A DNA stretch of 64,000 nt from an uncultured Myxococcales bacterium (GCA_903840165.1 CAIMEY010000082.1:1-64000); one strand, 5' to 3'. Numbered from the stretch's first letter, positions 8,136 to 16,511 are shown. Notes: generated by a model not told the origin, from the sequence alone. Translations and numbers: made by a program.

Positions 8136-10988
8136 TTAGGTGCAGATGAACTTAATGTTGTCGATGCCCCAGCCGCGGTAGCCATTGAACAAGCCGTCGC
8201 CCGAGTTGAAGCGGAAACGGACGTTGATCTTCTTGCCTTTGTAGCTCGATAGATCGACGGACACCGTGACCCAAACCGGCGTCGTTGCAAAGCCTGCAGA
8301 AGTATAGGCCTTTGACGCATTGTAGTTGTCAGACACAGGATTGAGCTGCTTGAGCGTGGTGTACGAATTCTTGCCAGTTTCGCTGACTTGGACCTGCATC
8401 ACGTCGTAACTCTTTGGATTTTCAGCTTCAATCTCGTACCAGTACTGCACCGTCATGACGAACTTGTTGGCGCCTTGCAAGTCAATGTCTGGACTGGTCA
8501 ATGTGCCATTGCTGGCCGATCCGTGACCGCCAGTGTAACCGCCCTGCGAGTAGACGCTGCCGATGAAGCTACCGTCGTCGTCGGCGCCGTACCAATACTG
8601 CTTGGTACCGTCGGGCGCTTTGAGCGTTTGCATGTTTTCGCCGTAAATCTGCACCAGTGGCTGCGTCGGATTGCCGCCGTTGGGGAAGCTGGCATAGACG
8701 TCCTTGATCACCTGCGTGTTATCAATCCGGTGGAATCCAGGGCACTTACCGACGCCCGGATTGCCGCACGAACATTCGACGACCCAGCCTGGATTGACGA
8801 GCCATTCGAAACTGTCGGCAAAGCAGGCGACCTTGGGCTTGGACTTGGCCAGGACGAAGTCGACGATGAGCGTCGTATTCGCCTTGAGATTCACAGTCTT
8901 CGTCTGCGCTTCAAAGCCATTGGCCAACACAGTCACGTCCACCGTCTCGGGGCTGAGGGCCACCGCCGTGTAGTTGGCGTAAAAGTCCGTCTGGTCGGTT
9001 GCAATCTGATTGCCAGAAGCCTTGATAATCACTTGAGATACCTTGATTTCCGACTTCGTGTCATTCCACACCTTGCCGGCGATACCCGCATATTCAAACG
9101 GATAGCCGAAGGGCTTGAGACCAAAATCTACTTGCCGCACAGTAGGATAGCCGTTCACGCCCAGTTTGAAGTCGCCCAAGGACACGTCGGTCGAGGTTTG
9201 GTCTTCATAGCCTATCAGCGTCACCTTGAGGCAGTAGATGCCGTTGGGCCCATTCTTGGACGGGAAGCTGAATTTGCCATTGGCATCAACCTGTTGGCTA
9301 AGCAATACCACAGCGCAGGTCGGATCGCGCAGTTCCACCTTGGCCTTGTTGAGGATGGTGCCGGGCTGCGAGGCGTCATAGATGTAACCCATGATTTCGC
9401 CAAGGCCTTTGCAGACATCGCCGTCATCGGTTAGGCCGTTGCAGTCATTGTCCAGGCCATCGCACACTTCCGGGCACAGCTTGCTCGAGGGGCAGACAGC
9501 CGGGTTGTCGTCGTCGCAGTCGCCGTCGCACACGCGGAAGGTGTCGCCGTCGCCATCCTGTTCGTCCTGCGGGATGATGCCGTCGCAGTTGTCATCCAAA
9601 CCATTGCACAATTCTTTGACATTCTGCTTGGGATTGGTGCCGCCGATCTCGGTGTTGCAGATCGACTTGCTCGGCGAGCCGCACATGACCTTGCCGCCCG
9701 AGCAGACGCCCAAACCGCACTCGCCGCCGATGCCAAAGCCTTCGTCCACCTGACCGTTGCAGTTATTGTCCTTGCCGTCACATAACTCCTTGAGACCTTT
9801 ACCGTTATATTCACAGCCGTCAGTCGGGTCCAAGGGTTTGCAGTCCAGCTTGTCCGGGCAACCGTCGCCGTCTGCGTCGCCTTGGCAGGCATCACCCACG
9901 CCATTGCCGTCCGTATCCTTCTGATTTGGATTGGCAATTCCGGGGCAGTTGTCCTTCTCGTTGGGGATGCCGTCGTCATCCATGTCGGGGTCACAAGCAT
10001 CGCCCAAGCCGTCGTTATCCGTGTCTTTTTGCGTCGGATTGGCCACCGTCGGGCAGTTATCCTGATTCCACGGCAGACCGTCCTTGTCCTTGTCATCGCA
10101 GGCGTCGCCAATGCCATCCTTGTCGGTGTCTTTCTGATCCTTGTTGTACGTTTTCGGGCAGTTATCTTTCGCGTTCGGGATGCCGTCGCCGTCCATGTCG
10201 TCGTCGCAAGCGTCGCCGATGCCATCGCCGTCCATGTCCTGCTGTTCCGGGTTGATCACCGTCGGGCAGTCGTCTTGGGAATCCTTGAGGCCGTCGCCGT
10301 CGGTATCCTTGTCGCAGGCATCACCGATATTATTGAAATCTTTGTCTTGCTGGTCCGGGTTGTAGGTCTTGGGGCAGTTGTCTTGGTTGTTGGGCACGCC
10401 GTCGCCATCGACGTCGCTGTCGACGCAGTCGGCAATGCCATCGCCGTCTTGGTCTGGGAAGCCTTCGTCCGTCTTGCCGTCGCAGTTGTCGTCCAGGCCG
10501 TTGCAGACTTCCTTGCCCGTTGGCTTGCATTGCTGCGTAGGATCAAACACATCAGCATCGGTTGCGTCCGCGCCAACGCCTGAGGTATCGCCGCCGCCAG
10601 CTAGGTCGCCATCGGTCGCACTGTCGGCCGCGCCATCCACAACCGCGACGTCCGCCGGTGCGGTCGCGTCGGTCAAGGTGCCCTGAGAATCGTCGACGAC
10701 ATCCGCTACAATGCTGATATCACCGCCATTATTGTTCGGCACGCAGACTTGACTGGCATTGCAGGTCTGGCCAGACGGGCAGGGATTGAGCAACGAGCAC
10801 GCCGGAGCCGACGAAGCCGGTCCCGTTGTGCCTTGAGTCGAGCAAGCAGCTGAAAGAACGACGAGAACCAAGCTGGCAAGCAGCGTGACGGTGAACCCGC
10901 GCAGCCATCCGTGCGCCATGAAATGGTTCCATTTCAAAGCCGTATCGGACGCAATCTCGTTGACGGATTGATTTCGCGCAGTGTGCAT
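8136..10988 (-). CDS. Large lipoprotein with TSP3 and MopE-like repeats and a C-terminal beta-sandwich
   Basis: A 950-aa surface protein if started at the ATG at 10988, which has GAGG five bases upstream; an ATG at 10919 is the alternative with a shorter signal. A hydrophobic segment ends SAAC (lipobox). Then come a four-Cys module (CSLLNPCPSGQTCNASQVC), an Asp/Ala tether, about six thrombospondin-type-3 units (DxDGDGxxDxxDNCP), four MopE-like motifs (CNGLDDNCDGKTDE kind), two carboxypeptidase-regulatory-like beta domains, and a C-terminal jelly-roll ending GWGIDNIKFICT, as in MAM or immune-inhibitor-A domains. The Asp motifs should bind Ca2+. Probably an adhesin or structural envelope protein; no enzyme motif seen. 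Confidence 0.9.
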   Translation of the reverse strand: MHTARNQSVNEIASDTALKWNHFMAHGWLRGFTVTLLASLVLVVLSAACSTQGTTGPASSAPACSLLNPCPSGQTCNASQVCVPNNNGGDISIVADVVDDSQGTLTDATAPADVAVVDGAADSATDGDLAGGGDTSGVGADATDADVFDPTQQCKPTGKEVCNGLDDNCDGKTDEGFPDQDGDGIADCVDSDVDGDGVPNNQDNCPKTYNPDQQDKDFNNIGDACDKDTDGDGLKDSQDDCPTVINPEQQDMDGDGIGDACDDDMDGDGIPNAKDNCPKTYNKDQKDTDKDGIGDACDDKDKDGLPWNQDNCPTVANPTQKDTDNDGLGDACDPDMDDDGIPNEKDNCPGIANPNQKDTDGNGVGDACQGDADGDGCPDKLDCKPLDPTDGCEYNGKGLKELCDGKDNNCNGQVDEGFGIGGECGLGVCSGGKVMCGSPSKSICNTEIGGTNPKQNVKELCNGLDDNCDGIIPQDEQDGDGDTFRVCDGDCDDDNPAVCPSSKLCPEVCDGLDNDCNGLTDDGDVCKGLGEIMGYIYDASQPGTILNKAKVELRDPTCAVVLLSQQVDANGKFSFPSKNGPNGIYCLKVTLIGYEDQTSTDVSLGDFKLGVNGYPTVRQVDFGLKPFGYPFEYAGIAGKVWNDTKSEIKVSQVIIKASGNQIATDQTDFYANYTAVALSPETVDVTVLANGFEAQTKTVNLKANTTLIVDFVLAKSKPKVACFADSFEWLVNPGWVVECSCGNPGVGKCPGFHRIDNTQVIKDVYASFPNGGNPTQPLVQIYGENMQTLKAPDGTKQYWYGADDDGSFIGSVYSQGGYTGGHGSASNGTLTSPDIDLQGANKFVMTVQYWYEIEAENPKSYDVMQVQVSETGKNSYTTLKQLNPVSDNYNASKAYTSAGFATTPVWVTVSVDLSSYKGKKINVRFRFNSGDGLFNGYRGWGIDNIKFICT

Positions 10989-11501
10989 CGGGACCTCAAG
11001 GCGTTCGGTGCGGTCACGGCCCTGTTCTTGCCAAGCGTGCAAGGTTACAGGGAAAAATCTGGCTAACGTCCTTGCGCGTCCCGCCCTGGGCGGTTAGGAA
11101 GCGTCCTGACTTAAGCCCAATTTTTTCAATACCTTGCTAGACTCTGACGTCAAGGCTGTTCGGCGCATTGCCGTCCGCAGGTGCCACAATGGATGAGCGT
11201 AGCAGAGCCGGTTGGTCGCTGCAAACACGCGCACCGACGCAATTTTCTGCCGTGGGACTTACTGCCCCCAGGTAGGCCATGGCCGAGGAAACTAACTGAA
11301 CTGATGCAGCTATTGACCACCACCCGGCGGCGAGCCCAGTTCGTTGCCGGGACACCGATACCGTTGCCATCCGCCCATTCACTGCATCTAGCTGAAATTG
11401 TAGGACAACCAGCGACAAGCAGGCCGATCGGCTGTGGCGATAAGCGACAACACGGCGAGGGTGAGACCGCAGGACGAGGATATGCTTGAAAGTACAGGCC
11501 C
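10989..11501. other. Intergenic region between LysM gene and TSP3/MopE lipoprotein
   Basis: About 510 bases with no reading frame I would defend on either strand. A candidate minus-strand promoter lies at 11126-11153. No tRNA-like T-loop or strong terminator was found. It must contain the 3' end of the LysM transcript. Confidence 0.5.
11126..11153 (-). promoter_or_regulatory. Candidate sigma-70-type promoter for the TSP3/MopE lipoprotein
   Basis: Read on the minus strand, TTGACG (11153-11148) is followed after 16 bases by TATTGA (11131-11126), about 135 bases before the proposed ATG at 10988. The -35 is good, the -10 is only moderate. Confidence 0.3.
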
Positions 11502-12617
11502 TTAGAAGCCCTTGGCCATCACTACGGGCATGCCGACTTCGATCTCGCGCACGGCCGAGGTCAACAGCGCCAAGCTGTGGCGATCGTAGGCCTCTACAAC
11601 CGTGGCAATACCGATCTGTTCATCGGGGTAGTCCTTGAGATTCTTGACTTCTCCCCGCTTAAGACCGTCGCCGCGCCACACGACCTCGAACCGATTGCCG
11701 CGTTCCACGCCGTCGTCCGCGCCGCGATCGATGTAGAGATAGGCAAACTGGCCGCCCGCAATGGTCTCGTGGTGGAAATCCACAATCACACCGGTCAGTT
11801 CCACCTTGTTGGGCGCAGGCTTGACCATCTGTAACGGCTCGAAAACATTGGTCACCAGATCCCCGCGGCTGATTTCCGAGTAGGACCGACTGAGTTGGAC
11901 GCTGGTCAGCGGCCTCTTGGAGCCGAGCACCTTGCCTTCACCAAGAAAATCAATCTTATAGCCGACTAGTTTGCCGGTCACCGGGTGGATGACTTCGCGC
12001 TCGACGCGGTAGATGACGTAGCGATCGCCATCGCGCACGCAGGGGCCCACGGACGGTTCGTCCCCTGGCTTGAGTTCCTTGTCTTCGGCGCAGCGGCGCA
12101 TGGCAAAGCGGACATACACTTCGTCCAAAGTGCCAAGCATATCGCGCTCTTCCCGACTACTCTCGACGGCTCCCGACTCGCGATAGTCCCGCGAACTGAT
12201 GTAGCCAACTCGCCGCGCCAACTCCATCGTCGCCTTGGGCGCGCCGCCGTAGCGAGACCCGGTAATCGTAATAGATTTATGGGTTTCAGCAGGCTGAGCC
12301 CGGCGACTCAGGTAGAGCACGTCCCCCGGATAGATCAGGTGGGGATTGGTGATTTGCGGGTTGTAGCTCCAAAGGGACGGCCAGTACCACGGATCGTCGT
12401 ACAGGCCTTCGGCAATACGCCATAAGGTATCATGGGGCTCGACGACGTAGGTACGTTCGCCCGTAGAGGCTGAACTTTGCACGGTAATTGCTGGTGCATC
12501 GCGCTCAGGAATGGTCCATTGCCCCAGCGCTGGCGCAGCCGTCAACGTCAAGGCACCCAGCAGCAAGGCAGGTGCGCAAAGGCCGGAAATAGCAACGAAA
12601 GAGACGCGGCAGCTCAT
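11502..12617 (-). CDS. Exported LysM-domain protein
   Basis: A 371-aa protein with a signal peptide (hydrophobic core up to ALGQW, cleavage near residue 33) and one LysM domain at about residues 57-103: YVVEPHDTLWRIAEGLY through NPHLIYPGDVLYL. LysM binds peptidoglycan glycan strands. The remaining 260 residues contain a conserved-looking region with KVELTGVIVDFHHE and RGADDGVERGNRFEVV, resembling the long LysM proteins common in Deltaproteobacteria, with no catalytic motif. The ATG overlaps the stop of the upstream TPR lipoprotein gene by four bases, so the two are translationally coupled and probably act together at the peptidoglycan/outer-membrane interface. Confidence 0.9.
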   Translation of the reverse strand: MSCRVSFVAISGLCAPALLLGALTLTAAPALGQWTIPERDAPAITVQSSASTGERTYVVEPHDTLWRIAEGLYDDPWYWPSLWSYNPQITNPHLIYPGDVLYLSRRAQPAETHKSITITGSRYGGAPKATMELARRVGYISSRDYRESGAVESSREERDMLGTLDEVYVRFAMRRCAEDKELKPGDEPSVGPCVRDGDRYVIYRVEREVIHPVTGKLVGYKIDFLGEGKVLGSKRPLTSVQLSRSYSEISRGDLVTNVFEPLQMVKPAPNKVELTGVIVDFHHETIAGGQFAYLYIDRGADDGVERGNRFEVVWRGDGLKRGEVKNLKDYPDEQIGIATVVEAYDRHSLALLTSAVREIEVGMPVVMAKGF

Positions 12618-13474
12618 GGTTCCACCTTCGGCGTCGCGACCGTGGCCATATCGGCCAACCGCTTGGCAGCCAGCCGAGCAGCCGGCTCAGCGGGAAACTT
12701 GCGCTGAAGTTGCCGCCAAACCTCAGTTGCACCCTGATCATCGCCAAGTTCTCGATAACAAACGCCTAGTTGCAGCAAAGCATCCGGCACTTTGTTGGCG
12801 CGCGGGTATTCCTTCACCACGCGCAAGAAATACTGAGCGGCCTTGGACCACAGCGATTGGCGACGAAAGCTTTCTCCCAACCAATACAGCGCGTTATCGG
12901 CAAGGTCGTGCTTTGGATATTGCTTGAGCAGTTGCTCAAACAGACCACGCGCCGATGCTTGTTGCTCTTGATCGTACAGACTTTTTGCGTGTTCATAGAG
13001 GGTGGCCGGATCGTCACCACGCGGACGCGCCTCTTCTTGAGGGGGCGTGTCATCGGCGGGGCCACTCGGTGCGGGCGGCATCGCTGCCGACTCAGGCCGC
13101 TTTTCCACTTTCACGGTGGGCAGTTTGGGGATCCAGGTATCATCCCGAGGAGCCGGCCGGTCGGCTTCAGCGCGCGCCAGATCGTTGCGGGTGCCTTCGT
13201 CGCGACTCGGACCCTTGGCCGAACCATCGCGCCGCGCATCGCGGTTGACCCGGGCTGTGTCAGCCTTGTCTTCCATCACCAGCAAACGATTACGCAATTC
13301 CTCATGTTGCACCCGCCAAGTGGCCTGCGATCGTTTCAGGTCGTCGAGTTCCTCATGGACCACGCGCAACTCGGCCTGAAGGTGCTCTACCTGGCCCCCC
13401 GTGCAGCCCAGGCAAAGCCCAAGCGGCAAGGATAACGTCGCTGTCTGGTACAGCTTTTTCCAAGTCGTCGCCAC
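12614..13474 (-). CDS. YbgF/CpoB-like TPR lipoprotein
   Basis: A 286-aa protein from a GTG at 13474; a TTG directly upstream (13477) fits the AGGAGGGAG ribosome site at least as well. The signal ends LGLCLGC (lipobox). Residues about 25-60 form a coiled coil (VEHLQAELRVVHEELDDLKR), then a long charged, Pro-rich linker, then three TPR-like repeats with the YbgF pattern (DPATLYEHAKSLYDQEQ, ADNALYWLGESF, PDALLQLGVCY). CpoB links Tol-Pal constriction with peptidoglycan synthesis. The reading frame stays open upstream to 13822 but that part is unlike a protein and overlaps the hairpin region, so it is left out. Confidence 0.85.
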   Translation of the reverse strand: MATTWKKLYQTATLSLPLGLCLGCTGGQVEHLQAELRVVHEELDDLKRSQATWRVQHEELRNRLLVMEDKADTARVNRDARRDGSAKGPSRDEGTRNDLARAEADRPAPRDDTWIPKLPTVKVEKRPESAAMPPAPSGPADDTPPQEEARPRGDDPATLYEHAKSLYDQEQQASARGLFEQLLKQYPKHDLADNALYWLGESFRRQSLWSKAAQYFLRVVKEYPRANKVPDALLQLGVCYRELGDDQGATEVWRQLQRKFPAEPAARLAAKRLADMATVATPKVEP

Positions 13475-13860
13475 CAAGAATTGCTCCCTCCTAGGCACCT
13501 TAGACCGGCCCCTAGGCTTTGAGACGCTAACGACTTCCCGACCGTTGTCAACAATTGCCACAAGGCTACGCAGGGTCCGGGCGCGACGCCAGCGCTGTAA
13601 CCCCGCACACCGCCTAGTACACGTAACCCCAAGTGCATTGCGGGTTACCGGAAAGCTCGCGGCGTTGTGGACTTTGCCGCCGGGGATCCGGCCGAACGCA
13701 GGGGTGAGCCCGCCCGTGCGGGCGTGGAGAGGTCTCCGCAGTGCGCGCAGCGCATGAGCCGTGCCAAGTCTGGCACGGCGAAAGTGGAGATCGCGGGCCC
13801 CCTTGAAACTAGAAGCAAACACTGTACCTCTAACCAGGATGGAACTTCAGGTTAGAGGTA
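13475..13860. other. Intergenic region with five close hairpins
   Basis: Between the S26-like gene and the YbgF-like gene. From 13679 to 13779 there are five consecutive inverted repeats: 13679-13692 (5-bp stem), 13708-13723 (6-bp), 13726-13737 (4-bp), 13742-13754 (5-bp) and 13758-13779 (9-bp stem, AGTC loop). It may be a structured leader of the YbgF/LysM transcript, a small RNA, or the tail of the upstream operon. I cannot match it to a riboswitch or known RNA family by eye. Confidence 0.45.
13752..13767 (-). promoter_or_regulatory. Possible sigma-54 promoter
   Basis: Minus strand TTGGCACGGCTCATGC has the GG and GC doublets ten bases apart as required for a -24/-12 promoter, with a perfect TGGCAC half but ATGC instead of TTGC. 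It points to the YbgF-like gene some 280 bases downstream. It overlaps the 9-bp hairpin, so the match may be fortuitous. Confidence 0.2.
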
Positions 13861-13861
13861 C
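13824..13861 (-). terminator. 12-bp inverted repeat at the end of the peptide-maturation operon
   Basis: GTACCTCTAACC (13824-13835) and GGTTAGAGGTAC (13850-13861) form a perfect 12-bp stem with a 14-base loop. It abuts the TAG stop of the S26-like gene (13861-13863). There is no long T-run after it on the minus strand, so it could be a weak terminator, an mRNA 3'-end stabiliser or a protein-binding site. Confidence 0.45.
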
Positions 13862-14271
13862 TAGGGCCGCCGTTGGGCCTGCAGCACCCGCCGCCACTGG
13901 TCGCGCAGGTTCGGCGCAATCTGCCCCCAGGCCAGGCCAAGACGTCGTGTCCATCGCGCGGGCAACCCGTGAACAGGCAGCGAAATCTCTTTACTGTTCA
14001 AACGGATAGCTTCTACTCGACCGATGACTGCGTGCCGAGGGAGCAAAGGGTCGGCGCGGTGCTGCGTGTCGCCACGCGTCTGCAGAAGCTCACCGTGGAT
14101 CGCCACAATCCTGTGGAAAATCGCGGTCCCTGGCCTCTGTCCGACCACAGCAACCACGTCCCCGACCTGCAGTTGCCAACTCGGCACCGCCGTCACGCCG
14201 AGTTCCAGCGGCGCTGCCAGGGGCCACATGGATCTACCGGCTGCTGAAAACCATTGAAATTCCTTGGTCAT
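13861..14271 (-). CDS. Soluble S26/S24-like peptidase, putative leader peptidase
   Basis: A 136-aa protein with signal-peptidase-fold motifs: AGRSMWP (putative nucleophile Ser 13), GDVVAVV, then FHRIVAI (His in the position of the Ser-His dyad of SipW/Sec11-type enzymes) and LLQTRGDTQHRADPL, matching the family TKGD...D box. No Lys general base of the LepB type is in place, and there is no membrane helix, unlike true signal peptidases, so it should act in the cytoplasm. It overlaps the radical SAM gene by ATGA and closes the operon with the 60-aa peptide. Cutting that peptide's leader is the natural inference. A non-catalytic role is possible. Confidence 0.82.
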   Translation of the reverse strand: MTKEFQWFSAAGRSMWPLAAPLELGVTAVPSWQLQVGDVVAVVGQRPGTAIFHRIVAIHGELLQTRGDTQHRADPLLPRHAVIGRVEAIRLNSKEISLPVHGLPARWTRRLGLAWGQIAPNLRDQWRRVLQAQRRP

Positions 14272-15461
14272 TCACCACTCCCTCTGCGATTTCCAAGGGT
14301 CCTTCGCGGCCGGTGAATCGGAAAAACAAAGGTGCGCTGCGCTGGGGCGATCGGCACGGCGTCGGGGATCGTCGCCCACTGCGCAGGCGTTAGCGGGGTT
14401 TGACCAGCTAGTTCAGCTGCTTGCAGCTTAGCGCGGGTGCCGCTGTGAAAGGAATCGGGCGCAACCCGCCAATCGCCTGTCCGTTTGAACGCTTCACCGG
14501 CGCAATAGGTGCAGACGCCGCCGCCTGCGCAGGAAAGGCACGTCGTGCGATCCACATTGGTCCACGCGACAATCTGCTTTCGCAACGGGGATATACCCCA
14601 GATCTCGTCCAAGGATTGTTCATGCAGGTTGCCCAGCGCCATCGGCCAGGCGACGCACGGCGTGACCCCTCCGTCTGGGGCGATGTACACAAGGGTCCGT
14701 CCCGCTTGGCAGGGCACCGTGGCCGACGACAGCACCGGCAGGGAGTCGCGGGCACGCTTAGGTGGCAACAGGGTCGCCTTGTGCTGCTCAAAGCGCAATC
14801 GTTCCTCAGGGTTCAGGGCAAGGTGGCGCAAGCTGTCGCTGGCTTGACGATCGAGCATCAGGTCGCCACCAAAGGAAAGTTCGCAGCCGCGATCCAGAAA
14901 GTACTTTGCAATATCAGGCATTTCCTCGATGACATCGGGACCTACAAACACCGAGATCTTGACGCGCAGGCTCGCAGCCCTCAACAAGTCGATCGCCCGC
15001 AGCGTACGTTGCAGGGAACCCGGCCGGCGCGTCAACGCATCGTGAATGCGATCCTGCAAGGAGTAGACGCTGATATCCACGCGCGTGATGCGATTGGCCG
15101 CGAAAATTTCGGTCCATACCTCGTCCAGGCCCGCCCCATGCGTCTTGACGCGGCTGAACATGCCTAGCTGCGACGCATAGCCTAGTAACTCTGGAAAATC
15201 GGGACGCAATGTGACTTCGCCGCCACTCCAGGTGAGAAACAGGACGCCCGCCGCCGCTAGCTGGTCCAGCACGTCGCGCCATTTGGCCGTGTTCATCTCC
15301 GGCCAGCGCGTTTTCTCGTCCAAATAGCAGTGTTGGCAATCGAGATCACAGCGAAACGTCAGGTCCAGGTGGGCAACCAGTGGCTTGCCGGCCTGCGCCC
15401 ATGCCTGGGTCAATTCCTCCACCCATTTGCCCAGTTCCGCTGGGTCGGCGTTCTGCGTCAT
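14268..15461 (-). CDS. Radical SAM/SPASM peptide-modifying enzyme
   Basis: A 397-aa enzyme. The ATG at 15461 overlaps the kinase stop (ATGA); a TTG two codons earlier is less likely. The 4Fe-4S/SAM motif is CDLDCQHC (about residues 38-45), followed by WSGGEVTLRPDF (the GGE motif). The C-terminal part is SPASM-like: Cys before and after APDGGVTPC, then CLSCAGGGVCTYC, for auxiliary clusters. SPASM enzymes typically install thioether, C-C or related crosslinks in RiPP precursors. The neighbouring PqqD-like protein, kinase, protease and 60-aa peptide support this. The substrate residue cannot be read from the enzyme; the peptide has one Cys. Confidence 0.93.
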   Translation of the reverse strand: MTQNADPAELGKWVEELTQAWAQAGKPLVAHLDLTFRCDLDCQHCYLDEKTRWPEMNTAKWRDVLDQLAAAGVLFLTWSGGEVTLRPDFPELLGYASQLGMFSRVKTHGAGLDEVWTEIFAANRITRVDISVYSLQDRIHDALTRRPGSLQRTLRAIDLLRAASLRVKISVFVGPDVIEEMPDIAKYFLDRGCELSFGGDLMLDRQASDSLRHLALNPEERLRFEQHKATLLPPKRARDSLPVLSSATVPCQAGRTLVYIAPDGGVTPCVAWPMALGNLHEQSLDEIWGISPLRKQIVAWTNVDRTTCLSCAGGGVCTYCAGEAFKRTGDWRVAPDSFHSGTRAKLQAAELAGQTPLTPAQWATIPDAVPIAPAQRTFVFPIHRPRRTLGNRRGSGE

Positions 15462-16309
15462 CGCCAACCTTGCCTCAATACGGCGAGTGCCCGGTCGTCG
15501 GGGTCGACCAGACTGTGGTGAAAACGCCCGGCCCCGAGCGCCCTGACCAAGTCAAACGGCGCATCGAGCAAACGCCTGGATAAATCTGCACTATTTCCAA
15601 ACAGTTCCGGCATCACCACCTGAGGCAAGAGAGCCGCCACTGCCTCACCGAGACCGAGGGGTTCGAGGCGCGTTTGGCTCCGGCTGCTGCCAAAATCATA
15701 GACAGCCCGCAACGGGGAAATCAACGGTGCATTTGCTGGAACGGCGGAATATTCGCTGCTGCGCCAGAGTTGCCAAGCCTCACCTTGGGGCACGACAAAG
15801 ACCATGTCTTGAGCCATGGAAAGATTGGAAAAACGCCGCGCCAGCGTGGTCTTGCCGGCACCGCTGTTCCCTGCCACAAGAACGGCTCCGTCGGGCCAAG
15901 CCAAGGCCGCCGCGTGAACCAGAACTCCGCCCAGCCGCCAGACCCAGGCACTGCATACCAGGGTAACGGCTTCTGCAACTGTTTGAATTCTTTCGGGGCC
16001 ATCGGCAGCTTGGGTAGCCAGACGCAGGTGAGCCCGTCCCTGACTCCAGTCGACGTGCCCGGTGCAACGCTGGCCATCGAGCGTGCTCTGGACGCCGGCC
16101 AAACCGGTCGCACGCGGCGGGCCCTCAGTCGCCTTATCCGCCGTAAACTCAAGATCTACTAGTAGATCGGCGGGGCCGTCGCCAGCCTCATTCCAGTGCC
16201 GACCCGGCGGGCCGCCATCGAGCAGGTTCAAGGCCACGCGCAATGGACCGCAACGCAAGCGCCAGGGTAGCCCAGTGGCGCACATGCCATAAGCAGCATC
16301 CAAGTGCAT
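15458..16309 (-). CDS. HPr-kinase-like (HprK-related) ATPase
   Basis: A 283-aa cytoplasmic protein. The P-loop is GNSGAGKTT within VLVAGNSGAGKTTLARRF, preceded by GGVLVHAAALA, the pattern of HprK-related proteins found in peptide-modification clusters. QDMVFVV may hold the metal-binding Asp. The N-terminal 130 residues are divergent and rich in Gly, Ala and Leu. In some lasso-peptide clusters such kinases phosphorylate a Ser of the precursor, so a peptide-kinase role is inferred here. It starts 19 bases after the 60-aa peptide gene and overlaps the radical SAM gene. It lacks the bacterial HprK/P C-terminal regulatory signature, so sugar-PTS regulation is unlikely. Confidence 0.83.
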   Translation of the reverse strand: MHLDAAYGMCATGLPWRLRCGPLRVALNLLDGGPPGRHWNEAGDGPADLLVDLEFTADKATEGPPRATGLAGVQSTLDGQRCTGHVDWSQGRAHLRLATQAADGPERIQTVAEAVTLVCSAWVWRLGGVLVHAAALAWPDGAVLVAGNSGAGKTTLARRFSNLSMAQDMVFVVPQGEAWQLWRSSEYSAVPANAPLISPLRAVYDFGSSRSQTRLEPLGLGEAVAALLPQVVMPELFGNSADLSRRLLDAPFDLVRALGAGRFHHSLVDPDDRALAVLRQGWR

Positions 16310-16328
16310 GGGCCCCCCGCCAACCGCC

Positions 16329-16511
16329 TTAGGTCAGGTCAGGTGGGCTACCACTTGGGTCCTGACACGCGGCGCCGCTGCCAAGGAGGGTGGTCAAGGC
16401 CTGGCCAGCGCTGGTCAAGGTGGGTACTTCGTAAGGTGCCCGGCCATCGCCGTCGGATGGAGGCGAGCCTTGCGTCGCCTGCTGAGGGCTTAAACCGTTG
16501 GTTTCACTCAT
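16329..16511 (-). CDS. 60-aa putative RiPP precursor peptide
   Basis: A small gene with an AGGA ribosome site just upstream of its ATG, 30 bases after the giant lipoprotein gene and 19 before the kinase gene. The first 26 residues are polar and disordered (Ser, Gln, Gly, Pro, Asp). Then comes APYEVPTLTSAG, which fits the YxxPxLxxxG leader motif that PqqD-type recognition elements bind in lasso and related precursors. The C-terminal part, QALTTLLGSGAACQDPSG then SPPDLT, would hold the core with a single Cys, several Ser/Thr and Pro. The cleavage site is not clear. Coding status rests on position, spacing, ribosome site and the motif. Confidence 0.78.
   Translation of the reverse strand: MSETNGLSPQQATQGSPPSDGDGRAPYEVPTLTSAGQALTTLLGSGAACQDPSGSPPDLT

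Noticed and set aside
8388..9434. 348-codon plus-strand open frame
   Set aside because: It is the antisense of the TSP3/MopE lipoprotein gene; the composition reflects the reverse complement of a repetitive gene.
13750..13785. Hammerhead-ribozyme-like core (ATGA, stem, CGAAA)
   Set aside because: The required CUGANGA is present only as CGCATGA (two core mismatches), so catalysis is not supported.
13478..13822. N-terminal extension of the YbgF-like gene
   Set aside because: Open but Arg-rich and unlike a protein; the ribosome site and lipoprotein signal support a start at 13474-13477.
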